From positions 3,349,081 through 3,413,080 of the forward strand of contig NZ_CP013859.1 in assembly GCF_001513675.1 (NCBI RefSeq): DNA of 64,000 nucleotides, written 5' to 3'. Positions 1 to 8,514 of this stretch are shown here, in pieces. The translations under genes were made by a program, and so were the position numbers. This DNA is from Microbacterium sp. XT11 (GTDB lineage: Bacteria > Actinomycetota > Actinomycetes > Actinomycetales > Microbacteriaceae). The notes beneath the pieces are model-generated. The model searched no databases and was not told the origin of the DNA. It saw nothing but the letters and a program-made list of their open reading frames with translations. Position 1 is the first letter of the stretch. Each line of letters starts with the position of its first letter.

Positions 1-1331
1 TCGTCGATGGCCGCGGTGAGCTCGGGCGGGGTCTGCCTGCCGAGGTTCATCAGCCCCTCCTCTCCGTAGAGCACCTCCAGCCCCTGCAGCGGCGACTGGC
101 GGCCCGAGTAGCTGTCGAGCACGAACGGCAGGGTGCGCTGCACGTAGTTCTGGGCGACGGCGGCGGAGGGGAGCACATTGAGGGTGACGTCGATGCCGGC
201 CTTCGCCCACTGCGCCTGCAGCACCTCGGCGAGCGCCGTGTCGTCTTCGGTGAGCGAGAGCGTGAGCTCGATGCCGTCGGGGTGACCGGCGTCGGCGAGC
301 AGCTTCTTCGCGGCGTCGATGTCGTAGGGGTAGAGGTCGTCGAGCTCGGGGCTGTGCGCGACGTACCCCTCGGGGAAGGGCTGCCAGTTGGGGGTGCCCT
401 GCCCGAAGTACGCCGCGTCCACGAGCGCCTGGCGGTCGGTCGCGTGGCTGATCGCCTGCAGCACGCGCTGGTCGTCGAACGGCGCCACCGTGCCGTTGAC
501 GTCGAGGGCGCGCACGGTGAGCGCCTTGATGGTCTCGACCTCGAGACCAGCCGACTCGGCCTGCGACACCTGAGAGGGCGGGACGATGGCCACATCCCAC
601 TGTCCGGAGCCGACGCCGGCGACGACCGTGGCGGGGTCCGTCACTGGCACGATCGAGAAGTCGTCGATGAAGATGTGGTCCGCGTTCCAGTAGTCCTCGT
701 TCTTCTCGAGGTCTGCTCGGGCGTTGGGGACGTACTCGGTGAGGGTGAAGGGCCCGGAACCCTCCGGCTGGGTGGCGAGCGAGGCGACGTCGTCGAACGC
801 GGCAGGGTTGACGATGAAGCCCGTCTTGCCCGCGAAGAGGTACGGCACCTGGTAGTCGGCCTGGTCGAGATGCACCGTCACGGTGTGCTCGTCGTCGACG
901 TCGACGCCGACCACGATGCGCAGCTGACCGGCGAGCGTGGAGTTCTCCTGGTCTCTGCCCCGTTCGAGGTTCTGCTTGACGGCATCCGCGGTCACCGGCG
1001 TCCCGTCGCTGAAGACGGCGTCCTCGCGCAGGTGGAAGGTGACCGCCGTGCCGTCGTCGGAGTAGTCCCAGCTCTCCGCGAGTCCCGGCACGACCTCGCC
1101 GTCGGGGTCGAGCTGGGTGAGTCCGTCGTAGACGAGGGCGAGAGCGTGCGTGTCCCATCCGGCCGTGGACGTGACCGGGTCCCAGCTGGTGGGGAGCGCC
1201 CACCCCCAGGTGAGGGAGGTGGAGGATGCGGCGCCGGTGGGCGCGGGAGAGGAGCCGGCGCATCCGGCGAGGGCGAGGGCGGCGGCGGCCGCGGAGGCGG
1301 CGAGCAGGGAGAGGCGGGATCGGGGCGACAT
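1..1331 (-). CDS. ABC transporter substrate-binding lipoprotein, family 5 (peptide/nickel type), partial
   Basis: Extracellular solute-binding lipoprotein that would capture an oligopeptide-like or small organic ligand for an ABC importer; the C-terminus and any permease genes lie beyond the left edge. The start at 1331 gives a lipoprotein signal: MSPRSR, a hydrophobic Ala/Leu stretch, then lipobox LALAGC with Cys24 as the lipidation site. The mature part reads as SBP family 5: a WDPVTS-like N-terminus, VYDGLTQLDPDG, LAESWDYSDDGTAVTFHLRE, FSDGTPVTADAVK, and later YPYDIDAAKKLLADAGH. It is divergent from a hydrolase, a MetY-like enzyme and an LLM monooxygenase, so the ligand may be a sulfur compound; that is inferred from context only. 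Family call is firm, ligand unknown. Confidence 0.88.
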   Translation of the reverse strand, partial: MSPRSRLSLLAASAAAAALALAGCAGSSPAPTGAASSTSLTWGWALPTSWDPVTSTAGWDTHALALVYDGLTQLDPDGEVVPGLAESWDYSDDGTAVTFHLREDAVFSDGTPVTADAVKQNLERGRDQENSTLAGQLRIVVGVDVDDEHTVTVHLDQADYQVPYLFAGKTGFIVNPAAFDDVASLATQPEGSGPFTLTEYVPNARADLEKNEDYWNADHIFIDDFSIVPVTDPATVVAGVGSGQWDVAIVPPSQVSQAESAGLEVETIKALTVRALDVNGTVAPFDDQRVLQAISHATDRQALVDAAYFGQGTPNWQPFPEGYVAHSPELDDLYPYDIDAAKKLLADAGHPDGIELTLSLTEDDTALAEVLQAQWAKAGIDVTLNVLPSAAVAQNYVQRTLPFVLDSYSGRQSPLQGLEVLYGEEGLMNLGRQTPPELTAAID

Positions 1332-1448
1332 GCAAGCGAAGCTAGGAGGTGCGCACGGCACGCACAATCGGCGCGAAGCGGAGCGACATGGGGTGCAACA
1401 GTTCGACACATGCCCGTGGGTGCGGGGGCACGACAACAAGATGGACGC

Positions 1449-2141
1449 ATGACCACGCCCCCCTCCCCTGTCGTCTGGACACCCGCCGGTCGCGTGCGCG
1501 GCACGCTGGCCGTCATCGGCGGGGGCGGCGAGCGCGCCGCGGTGTACGAGCGGTTCGGCCGCCGGCTCAGCGCCGACGGATACGCCGTCGGCGTCTTCGA
1601 GTCGGATGCCGAGGCCGCCGCCGTGTGGCTCGAGCGAGCGGACGACGCGCCGCGGGTGCTCGTGGGCTCCGACTCGGGCGCCGCGTCGGTACTGCGGCTG
1701 CTCGCGCGCGGCGCGGTGGCCGAGGGCGGCATCGTCGCGGGCGCGCTCGTCGACGCCGAGGGCGCGCAGCCCGCCGACGAGGAGCGCACCGCGTGCCCGC
1801 TGCACCTCGGAGTGCTCGCCGACGCGGATTCCCGCACGGCGGTCGTCCCGGCCGAGCCGCTGCCTCCCGCCGCCGATCTCGCAGCGATCGCCGTGCCCGT
1901 GCTCGCCGTCCACGGCGGTGCCGACCCGGTGTCGGCCGTCGACGCCGCGGCGGCGGCCCTGCGCGCGGTTCCCGATCTCGAGTTCGTCGAGACCGTCGGC
2001 GGCCTCCATGACGCCCTCAACGACCAGTCCCACCGCAGTGTGGCGGCGCGCGTCGTGCTGTGGCTGGAGCGCCTGCGCGGCGGAGACGTGCACGCGCCCG
2101 TCGTGCGCACGCTCGCTCCCGTCGAGGCGGGCCGCGCATGA
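1449..2141 (+). CDS. alpha/beta hydrolase, dienelactone-hydrolase-like
   Basis: Predicted cytosolic serine hydrolase of 230 residues. The nucleophile elbow GSDSG places Ser76; the acid is likely in HGGADPVS and the His in GGLHDALND near the C-terminus, the usual order for a small alpha/beta hydrolase. I chose the ATG at 1449; the reading frame stays open upstream, but that part overlaps the divergent lipoprotein gene and has no protein-like character. The stop overlaps the start of the next gene as ATGA, so it is translationally coupled to the MetY-like gene and probably acts in the same pathway. Substrate not deducible. Confidence 0.82.
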   Translation: MTTPPSPVVWTPAGRVRGTLAVIGGGGERAAVYERFGRRLSADGYAVGVFESDAEAAAVWLERADDAPRVLVGSDSGAASVLRLLARGAVAEGGIVAGALVDAEGAQPADEERTACPLHLGVLADADSRTAVVPAEPLPPAADLAAIAVPVLAVHGGADPVSAVDAAAAALRAVPDLEFVETVGGLHDALNDQSHRSVAARVVLWLERLRGGDVHAPVVRTLAPVEAGRA

Positions 2142-3430
2142 CCGGGTTCGCGACGCGCCAGGTGCAGGCCGGGTACGTCGCCGGCGTCGCCCAGAACAGT
2201 GCCGTCGCACCGATCCATCAGACCGCCGCGTACGAGTTCGGCTCGCTTGCCGAGGCCGCCGACCTGTTCGCGCTGCGCGCGACCGGCAACCTGTACAGCC
2301 GCAACGCCGGCCCGACCCAGCAGGTCCTCGAGGAGCGCGTCGCCGCGCTCGAGGGCGGAGCATCCGCCGCGGCCGTCGCCTCCGGCCAGGCCGCCGTGGC
2401 CGTGACCCTGCTCGCGCTGGCGGGGCGCGGCGGCCACATCGTCGCCGCGGACCGCCTCTACGGCGGCACCGTCGACCTGCTGCAGGAGACCTTCGACGAC
2501 TTCGGCATCCCCGTGACCTTCGTCGATCAGGACGATCTCGATGCGTGGCGCGCCGCGATCCGGCCGGAGACCCGCGCGCTGTTCGCGGAGTCGATCGCCA
2601 ACCCCATCGCCCAGGTGCTCGACATCCGCGCCGTCGCCGACATCGCCCACGACGCGGGCGTACCGCTCGTCATCGACAACACGGTGGGCACGCCGCACCT
2701 CATCCGCCCCGGCGAGCACGGAGCGGACTTCGTCGTGCACTCGGCCACCAAGTTCCTCAGCGGCCACGGCACGTCGCTCGGCGGCGTGGTGGTCGATCAG
2801 GGCACGTTCGACGCGAGCGCCGAGCCCGGCGGCTGGCCGCAGTTCACGGAGCCGTACGCGCGCGTGGGCGACTTCGCGCTGTGGGACAGGTTCGGCGCCG
2901 GCCAGGCTTTCGCCGCCCTCGTGAAGTCGAAGTACGTGCACGACCTCGGCCCGTCGCTGTCGCCGTTCAACGCATGGCAGATCCTGCAGGGCATCGAGAC
3001 CCTCGACCTGCGCGTCTCCCGGCAGAGCGCGACCGCGCTCGCGCTCGCGCAGCACCTGCAGGGCCATCCGCTCGTCTCGGCGGTGCACCACCCCGGTCTC
3101 GCCGACAACCGGTGGCACGCTCTGGCCGAGCGCTACCTGCCCCGCGGCGGCCCTTCGGTGTTCTCGTTCGATCTGGCGATCCCCGATGACGGGCAGACGC
3201 AGGAGCGGGTCGCCAGGGTGGTCGACGGCCTCAGGGTGATCCGCCTGGTCGCGAACATCGGGGACGCCCGCAGCCTCGTCGCGCATCCCGCCTCGATGAC
3301 CCATTCCCACCTCTCACCGCAGCAGCGAGCCGCTGCGGGCATCTCTCGCTCGACTATCCGTCTGTCGGCGGGCCTCGAAGACCCGGCCGACCTCATCGCC
3401 GACCTCGACGAGGCGCTCGCACTCGTCTGA
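2138..3430 (+). CDS. O-acetylhomoserine aminocarboxypropyltransferase-like (Cys/Met metabolism PLP enzyme)
   Basis: PLP-dependent enzyme of 430 residues in the Cys/Met metabolism family, closest in layout to MetY, which makes homocysteine from O-acetylhomoserine and sulfide. The PLP lysine is Lys205 in [11 protein letters not shown] and the ring-nitrogen Asp is Asp180 in [10 protein letters not shown]; the C-terminus has the family's [21 protein letters not shown]. It starts with an ATGA overlap on the hydrolase and lies 13 bases before an LLM monooxygenase. A desulfurising oxidase next to a sulfide-fixing enzyme suggests capture of sulfur from an organic donor. It may be a dedicated paralogue rather than the housekeeping MetY, which cannot be settled from this window. 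Confidence 0.88.
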   Translation: MTGFATRQVQAGYVAGVAQNSAVAPIHQTAAYEFGSLAEAADLFALRATGNLYSRNAGPTQQVLEERVAALEGGASAAAVASGQAAVAVTLLALAGRGGHIVAADRLYGGTVDLLQETFDDFGIPVTFVDQDDLDAWRAAIRPETRALFAESIANPIAQVLDIRAVADIAHDAGVPLVIDNTVGTPHLIRPGEHGADFVVHSATKFLSGHGTSLGGVVVDQGTFDASAEPGGWPQFTEPYARVGDFALWDRFGAGQAFAALVKSKYVHDLGPSLSPFNAWQILQGIETLDLRVSRQSATALALAQHLQGHPLVSAVHHPGLADNRWHALAERYLPRGGPSVFSFDLAIPDDGQTQERVARVVDGLRVIRLVANIGDARSLVAHPASMTHSHLSPQQRAAAGISRSTIRLSAGLEDPADLIADLDEALALV

Positions 3431-3443
3431 ACACGGGAGAACC

Positions 3444-4499
3444 ATGGCAATCGATCTCGGCTACTGGACGCCGGTCTACGGAGGGTTCCTCCGCAACGTC
3501 ACCGATGAGGGGCGCATGGCCGCCACCTGGGAGTACATCCGCGAGGTCTCGGTGAAGGCCGACCGGCTCGGATTCCACACCACGCTGGTGCCCGAACTGT
3601 ACCTGAACGACCGCAAGGGCACAGACGCCCCGAGCCTGGAGGCCTGGTCCCTGTCCGCGGCGATCCTCGCCGTCACCGAGCACCTGCGGGTGATGACGGC
3701 GGTGCGGCGCGGATTCCACCTGCCGGCGGTGCTGGCGAAGACGGTGGGCACGCTCGACAGCATCGCCCCTGGGCGCGTCGCGCTGAACGTCGTCGCCGCG
3801 TGGTGGGCCGAAGAGGCGCGCCAGTTCGGCGGACGGTTCACCACGCACGACGAGCGCTACGTGCAGGCCCACGAGTTCGTCTCGGTGCTGAACGGTCTGT
3901 GGGAGCGCACCCCGTTCGCCTTCCAGGGCTCCCACTACGAGCTCGAGGGCACGATCGTCGAGCCGAAGCCGTCGCGGCACCCGGTGATCTTCGCCGGTGG
4001 CGAGAGCGAGGCGGGCAGGGAGTCGATCGCGAGCTTCGCCGACGCCTACGTCATGCACGGCGGCACGCTCGACGAGGTGCGGTCGAACGTGCGCGACATG
4101 AACGCACGGTCGGAGCGGCTGCACGGGCGCCCGATCGCCGAGTTCGGCATGCCCGCGTACGTCATCGTGCGCGACACCGAAGCCGAGGCGCGGCGTGAGC
4201 TCGACCGCATCACCACTGTCGACCCGTCCTCGCCCGGCTACGCCTCCTTCGAGGAGTTCCAGCGCAACTCCCGGCTGTCGCTGGAGCTCACCCGCCGCGA
4301 GTACTCGGTGGGAACGCGCGGTCTGCGCCCCGACCTCGTCGGCACGCCCGAACAGGTCGCGGAGCGGATCCACGCATATGCGGATGCCGGAATCACGCTG
4401 CTGCTCATCCAGGCGTCACCGCTCGACGAGGAGCTCGACCGGATCGCCGAGCAGGTGTTCCCCTTGGTCCCCCAGCGCGCGCTGGAGGTCCGCGTCTGA
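3444..4499 (+). CDS. LLM-class flavin-dependent oxidoreductase (SsuD-like monooxygenase)
   Basis: Predicted FMNH2-dependent monooxygenase of 351 residues with the luciferase-like TIM barrel. Typical segments are GYWTPVYGGFLRN at the N-terminus, the ADRLGF helix, TVGTLDSIAPGRVALNVVAAW, and VIFAGGESEAGRESIASFADAYV. The family includes alkanesulfonate, dimethylsulfone and nitrilotriacetate monooxygenases. Its position directly after the MetY-like gene (RBS in cgggagaacc) supports oxidative C-S cleavage with the released sulfur going to homocysteine. No flavin reductase is visible in the cluster; the flavodoxin-like gene at 14159 is too far away to be linked. Confidence 0.88.
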   Translation: MAIDLGYWTPVYGGFLRNVTDEGRMAATWEYIREVSVKADRLGFHTTLVPELYLNDRKGTDAPSLEAWSLSAAILAVTEHLRVMTAVRRGFHLPAVLAKTVGTLDSIAPGRVALNVVAAWWAEEARQFGGRFTTHDERYVQAHEFVSVLNGLWERTPFAFQGSHYELEGTIVEPKPSRHPVIFAGGESEAGRESIASFADAYVMHGGTLDEVRSNVRDMNARSERLHGRPIAEFGMPAYVIVRDTEAEARRELDRITTVDPSSPGYASFEEFQRNSRLSLELTRREYSVGTRGLRPDLVGTPEQVAERIHAYADAGITLLLIQASPLDEELDRIAEQVFPLVPQRALEVRV

Positions 4500-4521
4500 T
4501 CGCAGCGTCTACGCTGAGACC

Positions 4522-5517
4522 ATGACTGGACTTCGTTGGGGAATCCTCGCGACCGGCGGCATCGCCGGCGCCTTCGCATCCGACCTCCGCACGGCGGGCC
4601 TCGACCTCGTGGCCGTCGGCTCACGGTCGCAGGAGTCGGCCGACTCGTTCGCCGCACGCTTCGACATCCCGCGGGCCCACGCGACATACGACGACCTCGT
4701 CGCAGACCCCGAGGTCGACATCGTCTACGTCTCCACACCGCACCCCATGCACCACGCCAACGCCCGCCTGGCGCTCGAGGCAGGCAAGCACGTGCTCGTC
4801 GAGAAGGCCTTCACGCTCAACCGGGCCGAGGCCGAAGACCTGCGCGCGCTCGGCGCCGAGCGCGGCCTCCTCGTGATGGAGGCCATGTGGACCCGGTACC
4901 TTCCCCACATGGCGCGCATCCGCGAGATCATCGCAGCGGGCACGCTCGGCGAGATCAGGGCGGTGTCGGCCGATCACACCCAGCTCCTCCCGTCCGATCC
5001 GTCCCATCGCCTCAACGCCCTCGAACTCGGCGGCGGCGCCCTTCTCGACCTGGGCATCTACCCGGTCTCGTTCATCTGGGACGTTCTCGGAGCGCCGACC
5101 AGCGTGCACGCCGTCGGACGCCTCGTCGAGACCGGCGCCGACGCCGAGGTGGCGACGATCATGACGCACGAGGGCGGCGCCGTCTCGACGAGCCTGTCGT
5201 CCTCGCGAGCCGCGGGCCCCAACACGGCGACCGTCATCGGCACGGCAGCGCGGATCGAGATCGACCGGGTCTGGTACACCCCCACGTCGTTCCGCGTGAT
5301 CCTGCCGGACGGCACGGTGCAGGAGGAGTACGTGTCGGAGGTGGCGGGACGCGGCATGCAGTACCAGGCCATCGCCGCCGAGCGCTACGTGACCGACGGG
5401 ACGCTCGACTCCGATCTGCTGCCGGCCGCGGAGAGCGTCGCCATCATGGGCACGCTCGACGAGATCCGCTCCCAGATCGGCGTCCGATACCCCCGCGAGG
5501 AGGCGACGCATGGCTGA
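4522..5517 (+). CDS. Gfo/Idh/MocA family oxidoreductase
   Basis: NAD(P)-dependent oxidoreductase of 331 residues, probably acting on a sugar or cyclitol. The Rossmann start is GILATGGIAGAFA; the usual EKP motif is EKA here (residues 94-96, VLVEKAFTLN), as in the dihydrodiol-dehydrogenase-like branch. GGGALLDLGIYPVSF carries the conserved GG-LLD-G-Y-part of the C-terminal domain. The ATG at 4522 follows a TACGCT box by 6 bases, so the transcript is probably leaderless. The gene overlaps the NYN gene downstream by 8 bases. Substrate unknown. Confidence 0.87.
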   Translation: MTGLRWGILATGGIAGAFASDLRTAGLDLVAVGSRSQESADSFAARFDIPRAHATYDDLVADPEVDIVYVSTPHPMHHANARLALEAGKHVLVEKAFTLNRAEAEDLRALGAERGLLVMEAMWTRYLPHMARIREIIAAGTLGEIRAVSADHTQLLPSDPSHRLNALELGGGALLDLGIYPVSFIWDVLGAPTSVHAVGRLVETGADAEVATIMTHEGGAVSTSLSSSRAAGPNTATVIGTAARIEIDRVWYTPTSFRVILPDGTVQEEYVSEVAGRGMQYQAIAAERYVTDGTLDSDLLPAAESVAIMGTLDEIRSQIGVRYPREEATHG

Positions 5518-6427
5518 GTCGCCCGACGCGCGCGTCGCGGTCTACCTCGACTTCGACAACATCGTCATCTCCTGGTATGACCGCGTCCACGGCCGCAACT
5601 CATACGGCAAGGACCGCCAGCGCATCACCGAGAATCCCAACGACCCCGAGGTCGCCGAGCGCCTCAAGGCGGCGATGATCGAGGTCGGCGCGATCATCGA
5701 CTACGCCGCGTCGTTCGGAACCCTCGTGCTCACGCGCGCCTACGCGGACTGGTCCTCGCCCGTGAACGCCGAGTACCGGTCGCAGCTCGTCGCGCGCGCC
5801 GTCGATCTCGTGCAGCTGTTCCCCGCCGCGGCCTATGCCAAGAACGGGGCCGACATCCGGCTGGCCGTCGACGCGGTCGAGGACATGTTCCGCCTCCCCG
5901 ACCTCACCCACGTCGTGATCGTCGCGGGCGACAGCGACTACGTCCCGCTGGCGCAGCGCTGCAAGCGCCTCGGTCGATACGTCATCGGCGTGGGGGTGTC
6001 GGGGTCGACGGCCAAGTCGCTCGCGGCGGCGTGCGACGAGTTCGAGTCCTACGACTCCCTGCCCGGCGTGGTGCGGCCGGCCAAGGCGACCGCCGCCGCG
6101 AGCGAGGCCGATGCCGTGACGCAGAAGGCGAAGGCGAAGCCCGGCACGCGGGCGTCGAAGGCCAAGCCGCAGAAGGTCGACGAGCAGCAGGAGGCGACGG
6201 AGCTGCTGGAGCGGGCGCTGCGCCTGGGGCACGACAAGGCGGACGCGGACGAGTGGCTGCACAGCTCGGCCGTGAAGACCCACATGCGACGCATGGACCC
6301 GTCGTTCAGCGAGAAGGCTCTCGGCTACCGCTCGTTCTCCGACTTCCTCAAGTCCCGCGACGACATCGCCGAGCTCGAGGAGACAGGGCACGAGCGCCTG
6401 GTCAGGCTCCGCGAGCCCGCGGCCTGA
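5510..6427 (+). CDS. NYN-domain protein (LabA/DUF88-like) with C-terminal OST-HTH-like region
   Basis: Predicted RNA-directed nuclease or RNA-binding protein of 305 residues. The N-terminal NYN/PIN-like fold has acidic positions expected of the active site: YLDFDN near residue 14, KNGADIRLAVDAVED near 108-122, and VIVAGDSDYVPLAQR near 135-149. A basic, Ala/Lys-rich linker (about 190-225) leads to a C-terminal segment (about 230-300) with LDPSF-like and GYRSFSDFLKSR elements, which resembles an OST-HTH/LOTUS RNA-binding module. It overlaps the preceding oxidoreductase by 8 bases. The NYN call is strong; the LOTUS call is by motif only. Its RNA target is unknown. Confidence 0.88.
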   Translation: MAESPDARVAVYLDFDNIVISWYDRVHGRNSYGKDRQRITENPNDPEVAERLKAAMIEVGAIIDYAASFGTLVLTRAYADWSSPVNAEYRSQLVARAVDLVQLFPAAAYAKNGADIRLAVDAVEDMFRLPDLTHVVIVAGDSDYVPLAQRCKRLGRYVIGVGVSGSTAKSLAAACDEFESYDSLPGVVRPAKATAAASEADAVTQKAKAKPGTRASKAKPQKVDEQQEATELLERALRLGHDKADADEWLHSSAVKTHMRRMDPSFSEKALGYRSFSDFLKSRDDIAELEETGHERLVRLREPAA

Positions 6428-6458
6428 CCAGGCGCTCCGCCGTCACAGCGTCACAGCG

Positions 6459-7598
6459 TCACAGCGTCGCGGCGAACGGGTCGAACGACGCGTCGATCGC
6501 GCCGACCTCGCCGAGCGTGCTCTCCACGGGCACGAAGGTGCGGGACTCCGCAGCCTCTTCGATGGCGAGCAGGGTGTCGAGCACGTGGTAGCCGAACTCG
6601 CCCGTGGCCACGTGCGAACGCCCGGCGGCGATCGAGCGCGCCATGTCCAGCAATCCGAGCCCGCGACCCGACAGGATGCCCTCCTGGGCGACCTCGACGA
6701 CCTCCTGCTCGATCGGCTCCGGCGGCACGAACATCCGGGTGAGGGGACGCGTGATCGTGATGGGGCCGCCGAAGGTGTTCGGGTCGGGGATGACGATCGT
6801 GCCCTCGGTGCCCGTGATCTCGACCACACCCTGGCGGAGCAGCGGCGAGTCCGTGCTGTACAGGCTCTGCGCCTGCCCGCCGTTCTCGAAGTCCATGAGC
6901 ACGCTGAGGGTGGAGGGGATCTCGACGGGGAACTCCTGCCCCGCGAGCTCGCCGACCTGCACCCGGCGCGTCGGCGCGCCCTGCAGTCCGAGGGCGGCGA
7001 CGGCCGCGACGGGGCCGAACACGTGCACGAGCGCCGACACGTAGTACGGCCCCATGTCCAGCAGCGGCCCTGCTCCCTTGGCATAGAGGAAGGCGGGGTT
7101 GGGGTGGAAGACCTCCGGCCCCTGCCACTGGAAGGTCGTCTGGGCGAAGAGCGGTCGGCCGATGTCGCCCCGCGCGATCGCGCGCTTCGCGGTCTGCACC
7201 CCCGGCCCGAGCACGGTGTCGGGGGCGACGCCGACGCGCAGTCCGGCGGCATCCGCCTTCTCCAGCAGCCTCCGCGCCTCCTCACGGCCGACTCCGATGG
7301 GCTTCTCGGTCCACACGTGCTTGCCCGCGGCGATGATCGCCTCCGAGACCTCGACGTGCGCGGCGGGGATGGTGAGGTTCACGACGATGTCGATCTCGGG
7401 GTCGTCGAGCACCGCGTCGACCGCGCCCGCCCGCGGCACCCCGTATCGGTCGGCCTGTGCTCGAGCCCGCTCCTCCACCAGGTCGCCGATGGCGACGACC
7501 CGCACGTCGGGGAAGGAGGTCAGGTTCGTCAGATACTGGTCGCTGATGTTGCCGGCGCCGATGAGGCCGACGCCGACGGGTCCCTGGCCGATCGCCAT
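6459..7598 (-). CDS. Gfo/Idh/MocA family oxidoreductase
   Basis: NAD(P)-dependent sugar/inositol-type dehydrogenase of 379 residues. It opens with GVGLIGAGNISDQYL (nucleotide-binding GxGxxG-like loop), has the canonical EKP at residues 98-100 (VWTEKPIG), and GPLLDMGPYYVSAL as the conserved catalytic-domain segment. The ATG at 7598 overlaps the stop of the upstream isomerase-like gene (ATGA), so the two form one operon. Such pairs usually oxidise and isomerise a carbohydrate; the substrate cannot be read from sequence. The 3' end abuts a short triplicated GTCACAGC motif. Confidence 0.9.
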   Translation of the reverse strand: MAIGQGPVGVGLIGAGNISDQYLTNLTSFPDVRVVAIGDLVEERARAQADRYGVPRAGAVDAVLDDPEIDIVVNLTIPAAHVEVSEAIIAAGKHVWTEKPIGVGREEARRLLEKADAAGLRVGVAPDTVLGPGVQTAKRAIARGDIGRPLFAQTTFQWQGPEVFHPNPAFLYAKGAGPLLDMGPYYVSALVHVFGPVAAVAALGLQGAPTRRVQVGELAGQEFPVEIPSTLSVLMDFENGGQAQSLYSTDSPLLRQGVVEITGTEGTIVIPDPNTFGGPITITRPLTRMFVPPEPIEQEVVEVAQEGILSGRGLGLLDMARSIAAGRSHVATGEFGYHVLDTLLAIEEAAESRTFVPVESTLGEVGAIDASFDPFAATL

Positions 7599-8404
7599 CA
7601 GCTCGCCACCTTCTCGTCGAGATAGACGCGGCTGCGCTCGATCGCGTCGAACAGGTCGCCCGCGTAGTGGTCGAACTCGACGATCGCGAGTTCGAGCGCC
7701 GGAGCCGCCGCCGCGGCCTCGACCAGAGGGACCTCCCCGTCGCCCGCCGGGACCTGGTCCGCCGGCGGGTAGGCGTTCACGAGCGCGGGGTCGAAGGTGC
7801 CGTCCTTGGCGTGCACGGCGATCACACGACGACCGAGACGCTCCAGCAGCGCCACGGGGTCGACGCCCGCGCGCGCCACCCAGTACAGGTCGACCTCCAG
7901 CACGACACGCTCGTCGAGCAGCCCCGCGAGCACCTCGAGACCCGTGACGCCGTCGAAGGTCGCCTCGAGCTCGTGCGCGTGATTGTGGTACCCGACCCGG
8001 ATGCCCATGCTCTCGCCGATCTCGGCTGCCGCGTTGAGCAGGCGCGCCGTCTCCTCGATCTGCGCCACCGACTCCCAGCGGGACGGCTCGGTGTACGGGT
8101 CGATCACGGTCCCCATGCCCAGAACGCGCGCCGCGGCGAACACCTCGGCGGGCGCAGGCACCGGCAGCGTGGTCCCGCTGCCGTCGGGGTTGACGAAGGA
8201 ATCGGAGGCGAGGAACGCGTGCCCCGACGGAGCCGTGAGCCCGCACGCCGTGAGCGCGGCGGCGAGCGCCTCGGCACGGTGCACGAAGTCGTACGGCTCG
8301 ACGGCGCGGAAGCCGCGAGCCGCCACCTGCGCGAGCGCACCGTCGAGGTCGGCATCCAGCTGCTCCTTGATCGTGAACAGCTGAAGGGAAGTCTGGATCG
8401 TCAC
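7598..8404 (-). CDS. sugar phosphate isomerase/epimerase family protein (xylose-isomerase-like TIM barrel)
   Basis: Cytosolic TIM-barrel protein of 268 residues in the AP-endonuclease-2/xylose-isomerase-like superfamily. Probable metal ligands are in YHNHAHELE (about 137-145), LEVDLYWV (about 170), VIAVHAKDG and the late IVEFDHY (about 242). It is the first gene of a two-gene operon with the Gfo/Idh dehydrogenase at 6459 and is divergent from a TetR regulator with a palindrome between them, which suggests control by that regulator. Substrate unknown. Confidence 0.88.
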   Translation of the reverse strand: MTIQTSLQLFTIKEQLDADLDGALAQVAARGFRAVEPYDFVHRAEALAAALTACGLTAPSGHAFLASDSFVNPDGSGTTLPVPAPAEVFAAARVLGMGTVIDPYTEPSRWESVAQIEETARLLNAAAEIGESMGIRVGYHNHAHELEATFDGVTGLEVLAGLLDERVVLEVDLYWVARAGVDPVALLERLGRRVIAVHAKDGTFDPALVNAYPPADQVPAGDGEVPLVEAAAAAPALELAIVEFDHYAGDLFDAIERSRVYLDEKVAS

Positions 8405-8472
8405 GGGTCTGCTCCTTCGGTCGTCGGTGACGCATGCGTGGCTCGATCGCCCGCCGATGGCACGCTACCACC

Positions 8473-8496
8473 AAATACCTCCACCCGGAAGTTTTT
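8473..8496. promoter_or_regulatory. candidate TetR operator (imperfect palindrome)
   Basis: Inverted repeat AAATACCTCC-N4-GGAAGTTTTT with 8 of 10 positions matching between arms, in the 110-bp gap between the isomerase operon (minus) and the tetR-type gene (plus). It lies just upstream of the TACACT box at 8503-8508 that precedes the tetR start, where binding would block both promoters. Seen in sequence; that the TetR protein binds it is inference. Confidence 0.55.
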
Positions 8497-8514
8497 CTTC
8501 GCTACACTGAGGTC

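Noticed and set aside
282..1448. Long plus-strand open frame from 282 continuing into the hydrolase
   Set aside because: This part is the complement of the binding lipoprotein gene; the translation is Val/Arg/Glu-rich antisense, typical of GC-rich shadows. The hydrolase starts at 1449.
6443..6470. Triplicated GTCACAGC at the end of the Gfo/Idh gene
   Set aside because: Only three short copies between convergent genes; no evidence of function beyond local duplication.
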